This document shows positions 23,616 through 33,934 of a DNA stretch of 64,000 bases, one piece after another. The notes beneath the pieces are model-generated. The model was given only the letters and a program-made list of their open reading frames with translations. It had not been told where the DNA came from and did not search any database. The translations under genes and the position numbers were made by a program. Source of the DNA: Chytridium lagenaria (taxonomy: Eukaryota; Chytridiomycota; Chytridiomycetes; Chytridiales; Chytridiaceae); assembly GCA_025449115.1 (NCBI GenBank), contig JAHLKC010000005.1, positions 372,001 to 436,000 on the forward strand, given 5' to 3'. Numbering within the stretch: the stretch's first letter is position 1; each line of letters opens with the position of its first letter.

Positions 23616-24611
23616 ATGACGGAGAAACCGTCAAAGTCACCATTTGCGCGATTTGTCACTAAACTAAAGAAGACGTTCCATGGTAAACCAACACATGACG
23701 GCGATGAGCCTACGACATCGCCAAAGACTGACGACAATGAAGCCGAAGAAATCCCGATTCTCAAAACATAGACTCTCACCCTAAGGCCTCTACTATCATG
23801 CTCTCTCACCACTTGAGTCAAACACCACAGAAATGCCTCGAAAGCATACTCGCAAAACCCACTCAGCGTCTTTTGCTCGAGACACTCTCCGTCGGAAGAC
23901 GCAAAGCCCGATCGGCATTCTGTAGGGGCAGCCTCAGAGTATTCAGACTATGTGAAATATGACTTTTATACATGCAATCGGATGAGTATTTAAAGCTCGT
24001 ACCTGGAGCAAAGGATCATCCAAGGCGACCATCTATTGCAGTCTCCGAGGATGGAATGACCATGACTAGACCCTACCGCAATCACCTTCTGGATTCACCA
24101 GCAGCCTCCAGCGCTATTATTCAGCTAAAGGAAAGCACGAGATCAAGATGTGGTAGCACGCACATGAATTCACGGCCCTCAGAACCAACACTCTTCCACA
24201 CAAAACAGTTCATCCCATGGAAGCCGTCAACATTCTCAAAGATGAGATCATTCGAGTTGGAGTGGCTCGCGATAACTCTGAGGAGTTACTCCAGCTGGGA
24301 TGCGTTGATCAGACTACATCAAGGACATTTACATCTGTCAGGCGTCCTTCTTTCACGACCGACAACAGCTCATCAAATTACCTGGCGACTAGCCATAACC
24401 ATCATCAAGTTCGACGACGTCATAGTGAGCTGCTGGACCCCAAAAAAATGAGAAGACCTGAGAGGGACAAGTCGAAGGCCCCTCTGTCGGAGCTTCACCT
24501 GTGCATACACCCCGAGGCAGCGTCCACGAGAATATCATGAAGGCGATGCAGGATGAGTTTACGTACATGAAAACGGCAGACTACAGGAAGAGTGTTGCCA
24601 GCATGGAATAA
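23616..24611 (+). CDS. DFxYM-motif family protein, copy C5 (frame-broken)
   Basis: Fifth member. ATG at 23616 gives MTEKPSKSPFARFVTKLKK then TFHGK, the most diverged N-terminal block, with HG in place of RR. The first frame ends at about 23770. Motif A is at about 23957-23995: the sequence reads YVKYDF, then after one missing base YMQSDEYLKL. Restoring a single T in the T-run at 23964-23967 would give the family consensus DFLYMQ. The helix MEAVNIL follows at about 24217-24237, and motif B, MQDEFTYMKTADYRKS, at about 24547-24594, in a third frame, with stop at 24609-24611. Motif B has a degenerate acidic pair (AD for EE). Several frame changes are required; whether the copy is functional cannot be decided from this sequence. 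Function unknown. Confidence 0.65.
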
Positions 24612-24802
24612 TGCATACCGGTGTTTATTAGAATAAATATACCCCACATAAACAATTGTCAGAGAAAAAAGCAAATAGGGAAGAATGTCACTGCGAGTGA
24701 AGCAGTGCCGGACACATGCGTCTCTTTGGGCGACAGCAAACGGATGCTTGCATAGCACTGAGGATACATGTCACGCAGCGTCCTTTAAACCATCGCTGAG
24801 AT

Positions 24803-26958
24803 GTGCCTCGTCTTCGTCTAGATCAGGAAAAGGTGAATCATCCAACTTTATACGGTTTTTTTAATCCACCCCAAACGAAGAAGCAGGACGCCCATACGAA
24901 ACGTCGATCCATCCAGCAGAGTCCACAACAACCTGATGACCAAAAGATCAAGCAATCCTCTTCCAGCAAAAACTCCCCATCTCTTTCAAAACCATTCCTC
25001 CAGCCAATGCCTTCTCCAGAGAGTATTCGCCTTCGAAAGCCTCGAGTGGAATGGTACAATGACCCGCATATTCTCGCTAGAAGAGTGACGGCGCTACTGA
25101 ATAGCGACGAAGACGAGGATTATGTCCTTAATTTGGTTGAAAGGCATACGGGATCATCCAATGAGGTCGTATATGGAGCGTTAATTGGAGGTCTGGTCAA
25201 ACGCAAGCTGTACACGAAAGCCCTAGAAGTATTCAAGGAGGTTAGTGCATGCATCTGCAAGGTTGTTAAAGCTTATCTCTGACCATACCTGCAGGCAAAG
25301 AGAAAGCGTCTCAATATTTCTCACCGGACATTTACAGCTCTATTCAAAGCAAATGCCAAGCTCGCAGCACTAAACCCTGGCGATTCCGACCAAGTCCGTT
25401 CTCGCTTTACTGACCTTCTTTCCCTGTGGTCCAAGATCGATTCTTCATCCCAGAAACCTTTTCCACGTCAACGCAATCATGGCGGCATGTGGAGATATGG
25501 TGAATGCAGGAGGCATCGAGGCTGGTCTAGAACTGCTGGCTTTAGTATCCCCTTCTTGCAAAAAAGCTAGGAAGGATGGTGTAAAACTTCCCAAACTACT
25601 TGATATCAAGGACGTACCGTCGGCAGCCACGTTTGCTCTTCCTAATGACTACGATATTGTTCCGGATGCATTAACTTTTACTGCTGCATTGATGCTTTGC
25701 GCAAAGCAAGGAGGATGGGATGATTTGAAGCAGCCAAATTCATATGGGAGAACGAGGTCGTCAGCAAAAGTATTAAGATGGATGGACAACTCGCTAACGC
25801 GATGTTGCTCTGTTGTGAGCGGTCCAACACGGAAGAAAGCCTTCAACTCGGTGCGAATCTGGCACAAAAGTATTTTTTGCCGAGAGACGATATCAAAAAC
25901 GGCAAATCTCGCCCTCGACCACCCGAATTGGAGCTGGCTGAGCAGTCTTGCGATGTTATTTCTCAAGTTGGCGTGTAAACTGCGGGACTGGGACCTTGGG
26001 TTTCATGTATCAACACATCGCAAAGAAATGAACTTCGTATGGACCTTTTCGCTACTTTGAACGCGGTCACCATTTTGGTGAAAATGGATCGGTATGATAG
26101 GGCATGGAAGCTGCTGGACAAGAAAACTGCGAGGTCGCCCAGTGATGTTGCTCGTATCGCTTTACGATTGAAGATCTGTTCCAACGCTATTTTGGATCTG
26201 AAGGAGAACTCTAGCAAGGAAGCTCTAAAGTCAACTGAAATGAGGGCTCAGGTGCCGTGACGAAAGATTTTACCATCTGGTTTGATCGCGCTGTTGCTAG
26301 TTTTGATGATCAAGTCATCAAGCACCTTCAAGATACCCGGTTTGAGTCACTCAAGTCCGACTCGAAGTCTCTCTCCTTTCCCAATATTCCCGAATACTCA
26401 AGACATCTTCAACTTCAAACCCAGCACATCTGTCTCCCCTGACTCTCCCCACTTTCAAGCTGCAAGCGTCTTTTCATCTATCGGATCTCACGCCATGACA
26501 GGAATCTGGAAATTCTTTGACATTCATTTCCCAAAGACACTGACGCGTCGGGAACTCCAAGAATTTCCGACGACGCTGTTGCGGTCGCTGTGAAAGGGAG
26601 ATTGGAAGCCACGTCGTTGATGGAGATGGTTGCCTGGGATTTCATTTCGCGGATGGATAAAGATTTTGATTCGAAAAATGGGAAGGGAGAGGGTGTGCGA
26701 GGGGGTGTTCGACAGAAGATTGTGGTTTGAGGTCGAATCTTGTGGCTTTTGAGGAGAAAGTGGGCATTTCTTAAGCACCTGAAACCAAATGGGAATGCGT
26801 TGTTGGAGGAGCAGGTGGATATGGCGGTAGAACCATCGCCTACAGCGATATCTCAGCCGGTGAAAAGGTTGAAAGACTTGGAGATGTCAGAAGAGGGGTT
26901 CAAGGTGGAGCGACGCGCTCCAGTAAAGCGCAGTAATAGTCGCCGCAACGCAGAATAA
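24803..26958 (+). CDS. PPR-type (helical repeat) protein, probably mitochondrial, frame-broken
   Basis: Alpha-helical repeat protein of the pentatricopeptide type. PPR proteins usually bind organellar RNA and act in mitochondrial mRNA maturation or translation. The first exon contains EWYNDPHILARRVTALLNSD and VVYGALIGGLVKRKLYTKAL (PPR-like YxALIxGLxKxxxxxKAL), followed by an intron from about 25241 to 25294 and AKRKRLNISHRTFTALFKAN. Further repeats (FHVNAIMAACGDMVNAGG, PDALTFTAALMLCAKQGG, MDLFATLNAVTILVKMDRYD) follow in order but in changing frames, with breaks at about 25460, 25730-25780, 25970-26040, 26260 and beyond. Continuous homology-like content across frames favours consensus indels over several small genes. 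The last segment is basic (ERRAPVKRSNSRRNAE). The exact ortholog is not clear. Confidence 0.65.
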
Positions 26959-27004
26959 ACAACTTTTATAATAGTAAAAAAAATTCCTCAAAAAGTGAAA
27001 AGGC

Positions 27005-28266
27005 ATGTTTAGTGCTTGTTTGAAGTGTCATCAGCGATGGGCGGGTTCCCCCAACACCATATTCAGCAAATCAAATGGCATCAGATCTCTCAGTGATACA
27101 TCGCTTCCATCCATCTCCATCCTCCCCACCGAACAGCGCATCTCCGTTCGTCCCATGAAACGTCGCAATGTCCTCCCCTCAAGAATCGAGCCCACAGTCG
27201 AAATGCTGCATGACGCCCTCAATGAAAAAGCATACGGCAAAGCCTGGTTCATCTACAAACGATTACATTCTATTACAAGCGGTCAAATGGTGGATGGAGT
27301 CAACGCAGAGACGATTGAAAAGCAGATTGCTCAACAAAGAGCAAGGTTGCATGCAAACGATCATACTCGGATGCTGGGGATCATGGTTCGACATAATATC
27401 CCTGCGTTGGCTGTGAGACATGCTACGTTGGTTTGGAGGAATATGGTGGATGCAGGACATGTTTTGGATGTGAGGGATATGAATAGTATCATGTTTTTGT
27501 CATCTTCGGAAGAGGATACAAGGAGAGTTGTGGAGACGTTTCAAACGCTTACTTTGGCGTCAAGACCGGTTGTTCCTGATGTAAAGTCTTATCACATTCT
27601 TTTGGCGGCTTACGCTCGAGCGGGGCTTGTGAAAGAGACGGTGGAGGTGTGGGAGCTCATGAAGAAGAAGCATGCCGGGGTCTGAACGGGATCCTGAATG
27701 CTACGTTCTGTTGGTTGAGGCCCATGCAAGGGCAAAGAACGTGGACGGTGTATGGGACGCTTTCAACATGTACAATTCTGTCACAAGAGGAAAGTTCCAC
27801 CGACAGCTTTACGACTTTATTGTTCTGGGTCTTGGTCTTTCAGGGAATCGTCTCGCAGCTTTCAACTTGATGGAAAGTTATCGAGGACAATGGGTTCAAG
27901 AACGCTTGATACAGCCATCAAGATCTTTGAAGCATCAGGGGACCTTCAACGAGCTCGAGACACATGGGCCAAGGCCACCGCGTTTGGGGTGGGTGCCAAG
28001 AAAAAGCCACTACCGCCAACGTTTTATCCATGATGAGGTTGGTGGCGCGAGAAGGAGATTTGGGACATTTGTTGACGCTTCATGAGGAGTATGGGAAAAC
28101 GTATCCACCGAGTGTGGAGGAGAGAAGTATTGTGGTGGAAGCTTTGTTGGAGGGTGGACGACGTGGTGAGGCTGTGGAGGTGTTTGATGAGATGCTTCGA
28201 AAGGGTCTAATTCCGAAAGAAGAGCTCGTGAATCTTGTCAGCGCGGCCCGTTTTCCTTCTCAATAA
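27005..28266 (+). CDS. PPR-type mitochondrial protein (frame-broken)
   Basis: Second helical-repeat gene, immediately downstream of and parallel to the first. The N-terminus MFSACLKCHQRW is short and basic/hydrophobic and could be a mitochondrial targeting peptide. PPR-like units include MLHDALNEKAYGKAWFIYKR, VPDVKSYHILLAAYARAGLV with KETVEVWELMKKK, then ECYVLLVEAHARAKNVDGVW with DAFNMYN, TAIKIFEASGDLQRARDTW and a final VVEALLEGGRRGEAVEVFDE with MLRKG. Frame changes occur at about 27680 (after KKKHAG), 27890-27900 and 28020-28030. The repeat phase is kept across each, which supports one gene. The stop is at 28264-28266. No specific ortholog could be named. Confidence 0.65.
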
Positions 28267-28338
28267 ACCCATGTTCATGCTGTCTCCAGAAAAGAGTGGT
28301 ATTCCAGAAATCAAATTCTGTGACAAGGGGGTTTCACC

Positions 28339-29559
28339 ATGAGCAGCTCTACAATAATGGAAGATGAACGACAGACGGAAGGGTACGGCACCAAGCGACC
28401 AACGTTATTTGGATGGTGGAAGATAGGCCACATCTCGATTACGTCGCCCTAGGTGTCCTCATAGGCATTTCCTTTGCCATTGACGACATCAAACCATTCA
28501 TCCGACCCTTTGATATCAACGATAAAGAGATCTCCCATCCACATTTCCCAACATTGTATCAGCAACGATGCTGTTTGTGTACTCTACCATTGTACCGATT
28601 GCTGTTGCGATTCTGGTGTTTGGCGTGAGGATGGTGATGATGAGGATGGTGGGGAGAAGAGGGAATGTGGAGGTTTTGGCGGCTTGCTTGAGGGATCTGC
28701 ATCATTTTGTGGTGGGGTTGGGGGCTTGCTCTTGCTTACACGAAACTGGTAACGGACTTTGGAAAGTAAGTGGAGCGTTCCTTCATTTCTTTTCTACGCA
28801 ATTCCCCACCACCCCCCCTTTTATTCACAATTATTCTCCAATTTCCTTTACCTTCTACCCCCCACATTCACGGTTATTCTCAATTTTCTTTTTCTTCACC
28901 GTCTCCCCCCCCACATTCACGATTATTCTCAATTGCCTTTCTTCGCAAACTCTTCCCCCGCATTCACGATTATTCTCACCATCTCCCCCCACACTAATTC
29001 TCAATTTCCGTTCATCACACTCTCCCCGAACACAACTTCTTCACCAGAAACCAAATGGGTCGTCTCCGCCCGACTTTCTCGACCGCTGCAAATACTCACC
29101 CACCCTCGCCCTCTGCACCGGCAACCCCGCAGAAATCGAAGACGGTCGTAAATCCTTTCCAAGCGGTCACGCCTCCTACTCTTTCGCAGGTTGCACCTTC
29201 CTCACCCTCTCCCTTCTCTCCCTCCTCAACGTCTGGCCCATCATCACAACCTCCCGTCATTTCCATTTAACCCCCACACGGAAAACAGATTATCCTTACG
29301 TGGGAGGGTTTGGACGTTTGCGGTGGCGTTTTCACCCTTGTTTTTGGCGAGTTATGTGGCGATATCAAGGTGAGGATTTTTGTGTTTTTTTTTTTTGTGT
29401 GTATTAATGGGTGGTAGGTTGCAGCAGTATATTCATCATCCTACTGATGTGATTGCGGGATCGCTTTTGGGGATTTTGGTAGCCGTCGCGGTACATTATT
29501 CGAGGATCCCGGATTCGTTACCTGTTGTTTTGGAGGATTTGGATGGGGAGAGGGAATGA
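28339..29559 (+). CDS. PAP2-family lipid phosphate phosphatase (DPP1/LPP-like)
   Basis: Membrane phosphatase that dephosphorylates phosphatidate, diacylglycerol pyrophosphate or lysophosphatidate. The N-terminus has a membrane segment (LDYVALGVLIGISFAI), PFDINDKEISHPHFP and MLFVYSTIVPIAVAILVF. After an intron of about 290 bases with internal minisatellite repeats, LRPDFLDRC leads to DGRKSFPSGHASYSFAG (catalytic motif 2, PSGH). Another intron (about 29371-29417) joins AIS-R to LQQYIHHPTDVIAG, completing motif 3 (SR-x5-H-x3-D). The gene stops at 29557-29559 (DGERE). One frame change at about 28415-28425 is needed between GWWK and DRPHLD, and the motif-1/loop exons also change frame. The terminal exon is followed by three further diverged copies of itself (see repeat at 29419). 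Confidence 0.85.
28770..29045. repeat. Minisatellite-like repeats within the PAP2 intron
   Basis: Four to five imperfect copies of a pyrimidine-rich unit containing ATTCACGATTATTCTCAATT, separated by C-runs and TTTCTTC-like blocks, fill the intron between the second and third PAP2 coding segments. They make this intron several times longer than most in the window. Confidence 0.75.
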
Positions 29560-30100
29560 CTGGAGCTCATTGTATGTGATGACGAATAAATTGAAGCAGT
29601 ATCTTCATCTACTGATGTGATTGCGGGATCGGCTTTTAGGGATTTTGGTAGCCGTCGCGGTACATTATTCGAGGATCCCGGATTCGTTACCTCCTGTTTT
29701 GGAGGATTTGGATGAGGAGAGGGAATGACTGGAGCTCATTGTATGTGATGACGAATAAATTGCAGCAGTATTCATCATCTGCTGATGTGATTGCGGGATC
29801 GCTTTTAGGGATTTTGGTAGCCGTCGCGGTACATTATTCGAGGATCCCGGATTCGTTACCTCCTGTTTCGGAAGATTTGGATGGGGAGAGGGAATGACTG
29901 GAGCTCATTGTATGTGATGACGAATAAATTGCAGCAGTATATTCATCTACTGATGTGATTGCGGGATCGCTTTTGGGGATTTTGGTAGCCATCGCAGTAC
30001 ATTATTCGAGGATCCCGGATTCGTTACCTCCTGTTTCGGAAGATTTGGATGGGGAGAGGGAATGACTGGAGCTCATGGATTCTGTATCTGACCCATGACG
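29419..30100. repeat. Four tandem copies of the PAP2 terminal exon (about 170 bp each)
   Basis: Direct repeats start at 29419, 29591, 29760 and 29928 (spacings 172, 169 and 168), each beginning TTGCAGCAG or TTGAAGCAG and running through the stop codon GGGAATGA into TGTATGTGATGACGAATAAA. Copies are over 90 percent alike by eye. Only copy 1 reads the catalytic HHPTD. The others have small deletions just after CAGTAT that remove or shift the His, so they cannot replace copy 1 in frame. They begin precisely at the exon's splice-acceptor region, but the acceptor itself is not repeated, so they look like 3' UTR sequence. Confidence 0.95.
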
Positions 30101-30990
30101 AATGAATTTGTTTTCTGTTAATCTGTTTTTTGGCGCGTTGTTGTTCTTTGTTTTTTGAATGTTCTGGGTTTTTGATACCGACATTATCGTTTGTATATTT
30201 TGGAGTGGTGTTTTTGGCGAGTCGTTGTTTTTGCCTTTTCGACGGTACAAAGCAAACCCCGCATTGTTTTTGGATTTTCTTTCATTAAAATGGTCTAGGA
30301 CCAGGTTTTCTTGTCATTCAGTCACTATTCCATGAAAAAAAGTCTAGAAGAAACTCAATGAATATTTACCAAACTATGATGTTCCAAAACACCATACATA
30401 TAAACGAATCATGACCTCTTATTTACATGATACCCAATCCAATGACTTGTCAACCTTTACGTGCTTTGGTTTTCCCACGGCTTTGCATACACCCGCAATC
30501 AACCGCTTATATACCTTTGAGCATTTGAATTTATCGGTCCTTTCTCGCAGTTCCGGCTCTTTTTGGGACAGTCATCAAGTCATCGTTTAAGGCGCCTTTG
30601 CTGGTATTGGATGCCATCGACGCGTGTGATCCTTTCACAGTATTGTTACCAGAAGTTGACGGGCTTGAAGATCCTATCGTCACTGCAACCGTCACGGTAG
30701 TTCCTGAGCCTACGGTAGCTACCGCATCTCACCTTCATACCTCCTATATATCTTTCTCCGATTTATTCATGTCGCGAACGGGGTCATACAATAAAGATGA
30801 GAGAAATCGTTGTGACATCGGTGGACGCGGGTGAAATCGCCATGCAAAACGCTATTTTATTAATTCATGCTCTCGAATACAAACATCTTCACCTTTTTAT
30901 ACAAAAAAAAGCAAAAAAAAAAAAACATGCAACGAACTCTTGTTCCCCCCAAACCCCCACCACCCGCCCAAAAAAAATCCATCCCCACCT
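30101..30990. other. Intergenic, convergent 3' regions
   Basis: About 890 bases between the PAP2 repeat array and the 3' end of the telobox gene. There is AT-rich sequence in 30100-30480 and an open frame of 78 codons at 30598 without recognisable features. No gene is supported. Confidence 0.5.
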
Positions 30991-33638
30991 TCACGCCTTT
31001 GTCCTCCCCCAAATCCCTAACGGCAAATTATTCCTCTCCCTCCTCAACCGTTCATTCCTCGCCTAAAAACCACACATAAGCTTCCACAAAAAAAAACAAA
31101 ACAAACAACACAACTCACCTTATCCTTCAAATCCACCTGCGACCTTCCCTGCAACAAATGCCCCACCGCCTTATGAATCACCGCCCAAACAGGTCCCCCA
31201 AACCTCACCAAAGCCTCCTCAAGCACCCTCACCTCCTCCTCCGTCCACCTCCTCCTCCCCACCTTCCGCTTCTCCACCCTCGCCCCCGCAACCTTCCCCT
31301 CATTCTCTCTACACAACTCCTCAAAATCCACAGGCACATACGGCGACGCCCCCGCCTCCGCCATCACCTTCATCTGCATCTCCTGATACCGCCGTTTCTC
31401 AATCGCCTTCAACTTGGCTTCATGCGCGAGGCGTTGGGCTTGGGAACGGACGGTTTGGGAGGGGGTGGCGTCGTCGTCGTCGTCGGTGACATCCTCCACG
31501 TCTTCTACGTCGTCTTGGTGAGGATGGGAGGAGGAGGAGGGGTCTTCCATGTCTACATCACTCTCGTCGGGTTCGGGACCAGGGATGTTGATCTCAACGT
31601 CGTTGGAGGGGTCTTTGAATTGTTGGGAGGATTCGAGTGGTTCAGAGGATGATTGGCCTGGAATCAACAAACGGTTAGAGGTTGGAATATGGATGAGTGT
31701 GGGGAAAGTGACCTTGGGTGGCGGTTAATTGGGTCATCCGTTGGCGAAACTTTGGGATAGCTTGTCCAGACGCATCTGGAAAAGATGTTGGTTGTTGAAA
31801 TCAAAGGTGTAACTGGAATGGGAAAAAAACAAAAACGCACCTGGTTCGGTTTCCGATGAATCACCACGGCTGCGAGAGAAAAAGAAAAAGAAATATATCA
31901 TCAGCTAATGCACAAAAAATATACAAAAAAAAAAAATAAAGATCACAAGGTCATGAAACGAAAACCCACCTCTGTCTCGATGATCGCTGCTCCTCCTCTC
32001 TTTGAAGCCTCTCCCTCCTTTTAAGAGCAAACGACTTTTTATGCGTCTCCACAAACTCTCTATCCTCCTCCGTAGGCCCATACGGATCCTTCGCCACTTT
32101 CTTTAAAAGCGGTACCTCCTCCTCCTCCTCCTCCTCATCCACATCCACATCCACATCCACAACATGATCAAACCGGGGTCGCCGAATCGGTGACGACCTA
32201 GCATGATGATAAGGTGATGACTTGAGTCGATCGCTGACACTTTTCTTGGTTGCTGAAGCAGGTGCAGAACGGAGACGTGGGGCGGCGGCAAAGTCTTGAC
32301 TGGTGGTCATGGCGTCGTAGGTGCGTTTGGAACCGGTGACAGGTGTGGGTTTTTTGGTGGAAGACCATCGGGGAGTCTAGGGACAGTGGGGGTATGTTAT
32401 CAGACGATAGTTATTCAAAAAAAGAATGAAGTACCTCTTCGTTTCCTCCCATGGATAATCTCGTTGGTGAGATCGCTTTGAAAACATTGGCGAGATATTC
32501 CTTGACGGTCTCAAAGAACTCTGAGTACGGGTATTGAGCTCGAAGATCATCTCCCTCTTCAAGGAAATAGAGAATCTGCAGAAAGTGAAGAAGGAATGGC
32601 AAGTAAATAAAAAAATAAAAATACGTAGATGCAAAAAACTAACATCCTTTTTGCGCTTTTGAAGCACCTGGAGATACCAGCCTTCCTTGTCTGACAGGTC
32701 ACTCGCAGCGAGTTGAGTCAATGATGGCGGTTCAAAAAGCAAATCGAGAAGATCCACGCGTCCCATCATTTCATAACGCGCGATAAACACCTAAGGATAA
32801 ACTGATTAGAAAAAGGGAATAATCAAAACAGCGCGAGGAAGTTGAGAGAGAACGCAAGACATAAACAAACAACAGAGAGCATTTACCTGAGTCACGTATT
32901 CCACCAAAACATTCATATGATCCCTCGAACTGCAAGGCCAAACTGCATTCTGCAAAGTCTCATACCCAACATCGAGCGCCTCTGCCCGATACTCAAAAGC
33001 TTCTTCACCACTTTTCGGCACATCTTTCAAAGGCTCACCAAGGATATCCAAACCCTCACCATGTCGAGTCATTCGATAAACAGAATAGATCTGAATGATT
33101 TGCACAGTGAGGAACGATATGCCCTTGTAATCTTTATTCGGGTTCTCCAGGATTTTGTTGAAGATAGCAAGACCTGGGACGCGTAAAAAACAAAAAACAA
33201 AAAATAAAAAGGATGTGACTATATACCTTTTAAATAATTATCTTTTTTTACGTATCGGACCATGTTGCTGTCGTGTAGATGGTTCAATAAAAGTATACCG
33301 AGAATACGGCGAGGATGGTATTCGAGGTCAATGGCTTCTTGCTTGGTGGGTTCATCCTCATCGTCTGAGGAAGGCGGTACCTCGGGTATCCCATCAGAAA
33401 AGAAACTTGCTCTTTGACGACCCGATGGAGACAGAGCTTGAGTCTTGTACTGTGGGAATGGGGAAGAGGACGGGATGGGCTTTTGAGCTGGAGAGGAGAA
33501 GCGTTGACTTGCCAGTCCTCTAGAAGATGCAGGAGGACGACTTAAAGCAGCAGTAGCCGTGGGTCTCTTTTGAGATGGTGCTGATGATGTTTGATGATGA
33601 TGATGATGATGCTGGTGGGAGAGCATCAGCAGCATCAC
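30991..33638 (-). CDS. TBF1: TRF/Tbf1-like telobox Myb protein
   Basis: Double-stranded TTAGGG-type DNA-binding protein with an N-terminal dimerisation (TRFH-like) region and a C-terminal telobox Myb. The N-terminus (33638 or a nearby Met) carries a His run and Ser/Pro-rich sequence, then helical exons: HPRRILGILLLNHLHDSN, TVQIIQIYSVYRMTRHGEG, GYETLQNAVWPCSSRDHMNV, VFIARYEMMGRVDLLDLLFE, KRKKDILYFLEEGDDLRAQY. A Ser-rich and acidic linker follows. The Myb is split by an intron at about 31063-31118: RRRWTEEEVRVLEEALVRFG leads to QVDLKDK, joined to ARNERLRRERNN and ending GIWGRTKA at 30991. VDLKDK-x-R-N is the telobox signature. At least seven GT-AG introns are present. In yeasts Tbf1 acts at subtelomeres and as a promoter factor, so both roles are possible. 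The symbol is by family resemblance. Confidence 0.85.
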
Positions 33639-33934
33639 TTGTGCGCTTTCCTCCTCTAAGGCGTACCATACTATAATACCTAGTAGTGGTAGGTAGTAAA
33701 TGTGTTTAGGGTTAAAAGAGAGATACCTAGGGTTATTAGGTTAGGTCTATTACTAGTGATAACCGCAGTATATATTAGTGCTCTCTTATTTTTCCCTTTT
33801 TCTCATCAAATGAAAATTATTTTATTTTAAACAAGAATAAATGTGACCAATCAAATCAATTCATTTCTATTCTATTCTATTAATAAATAACAAATGAATA
33901 TTAATAAAATAAATAAATAATAAACAAATAAAAG
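33639..33934. promoter_or_regulatory. Divergent promoter of the telobox gene and Taspase, with two TAGGGTTA boxes
   Basis: About 300 bases separate the two divergent start codons. TAGGGTTA occurs at 33707-33714 and again at 33728-33735, same orientation, exactly 21 bp apart. Both match the TTAGGGTTA core bound by telobox Myb proteins. A further TTAGGTTAGG lies at about 33736-33745. The Taspase-proximal part (33860-33935) is an A/T-rich microsatellite built on ATAAA and TTCTA. Confidence 0.7.

Noticed and set aside
28770..29045. Repeats in the PAP2 intron as a CRISPR-like array
   Set aside because: Units are imperfect, spacing is irregular and the organism is eukaryotic; this is an intronic minisatellite.
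29591..30100. Downstream PAP2 repeat copies as separate small genes
   Set aside because: They lack a start, a splice acceptor and, in each, the in-frame catalytic His; they are repeat copies of the last exon.
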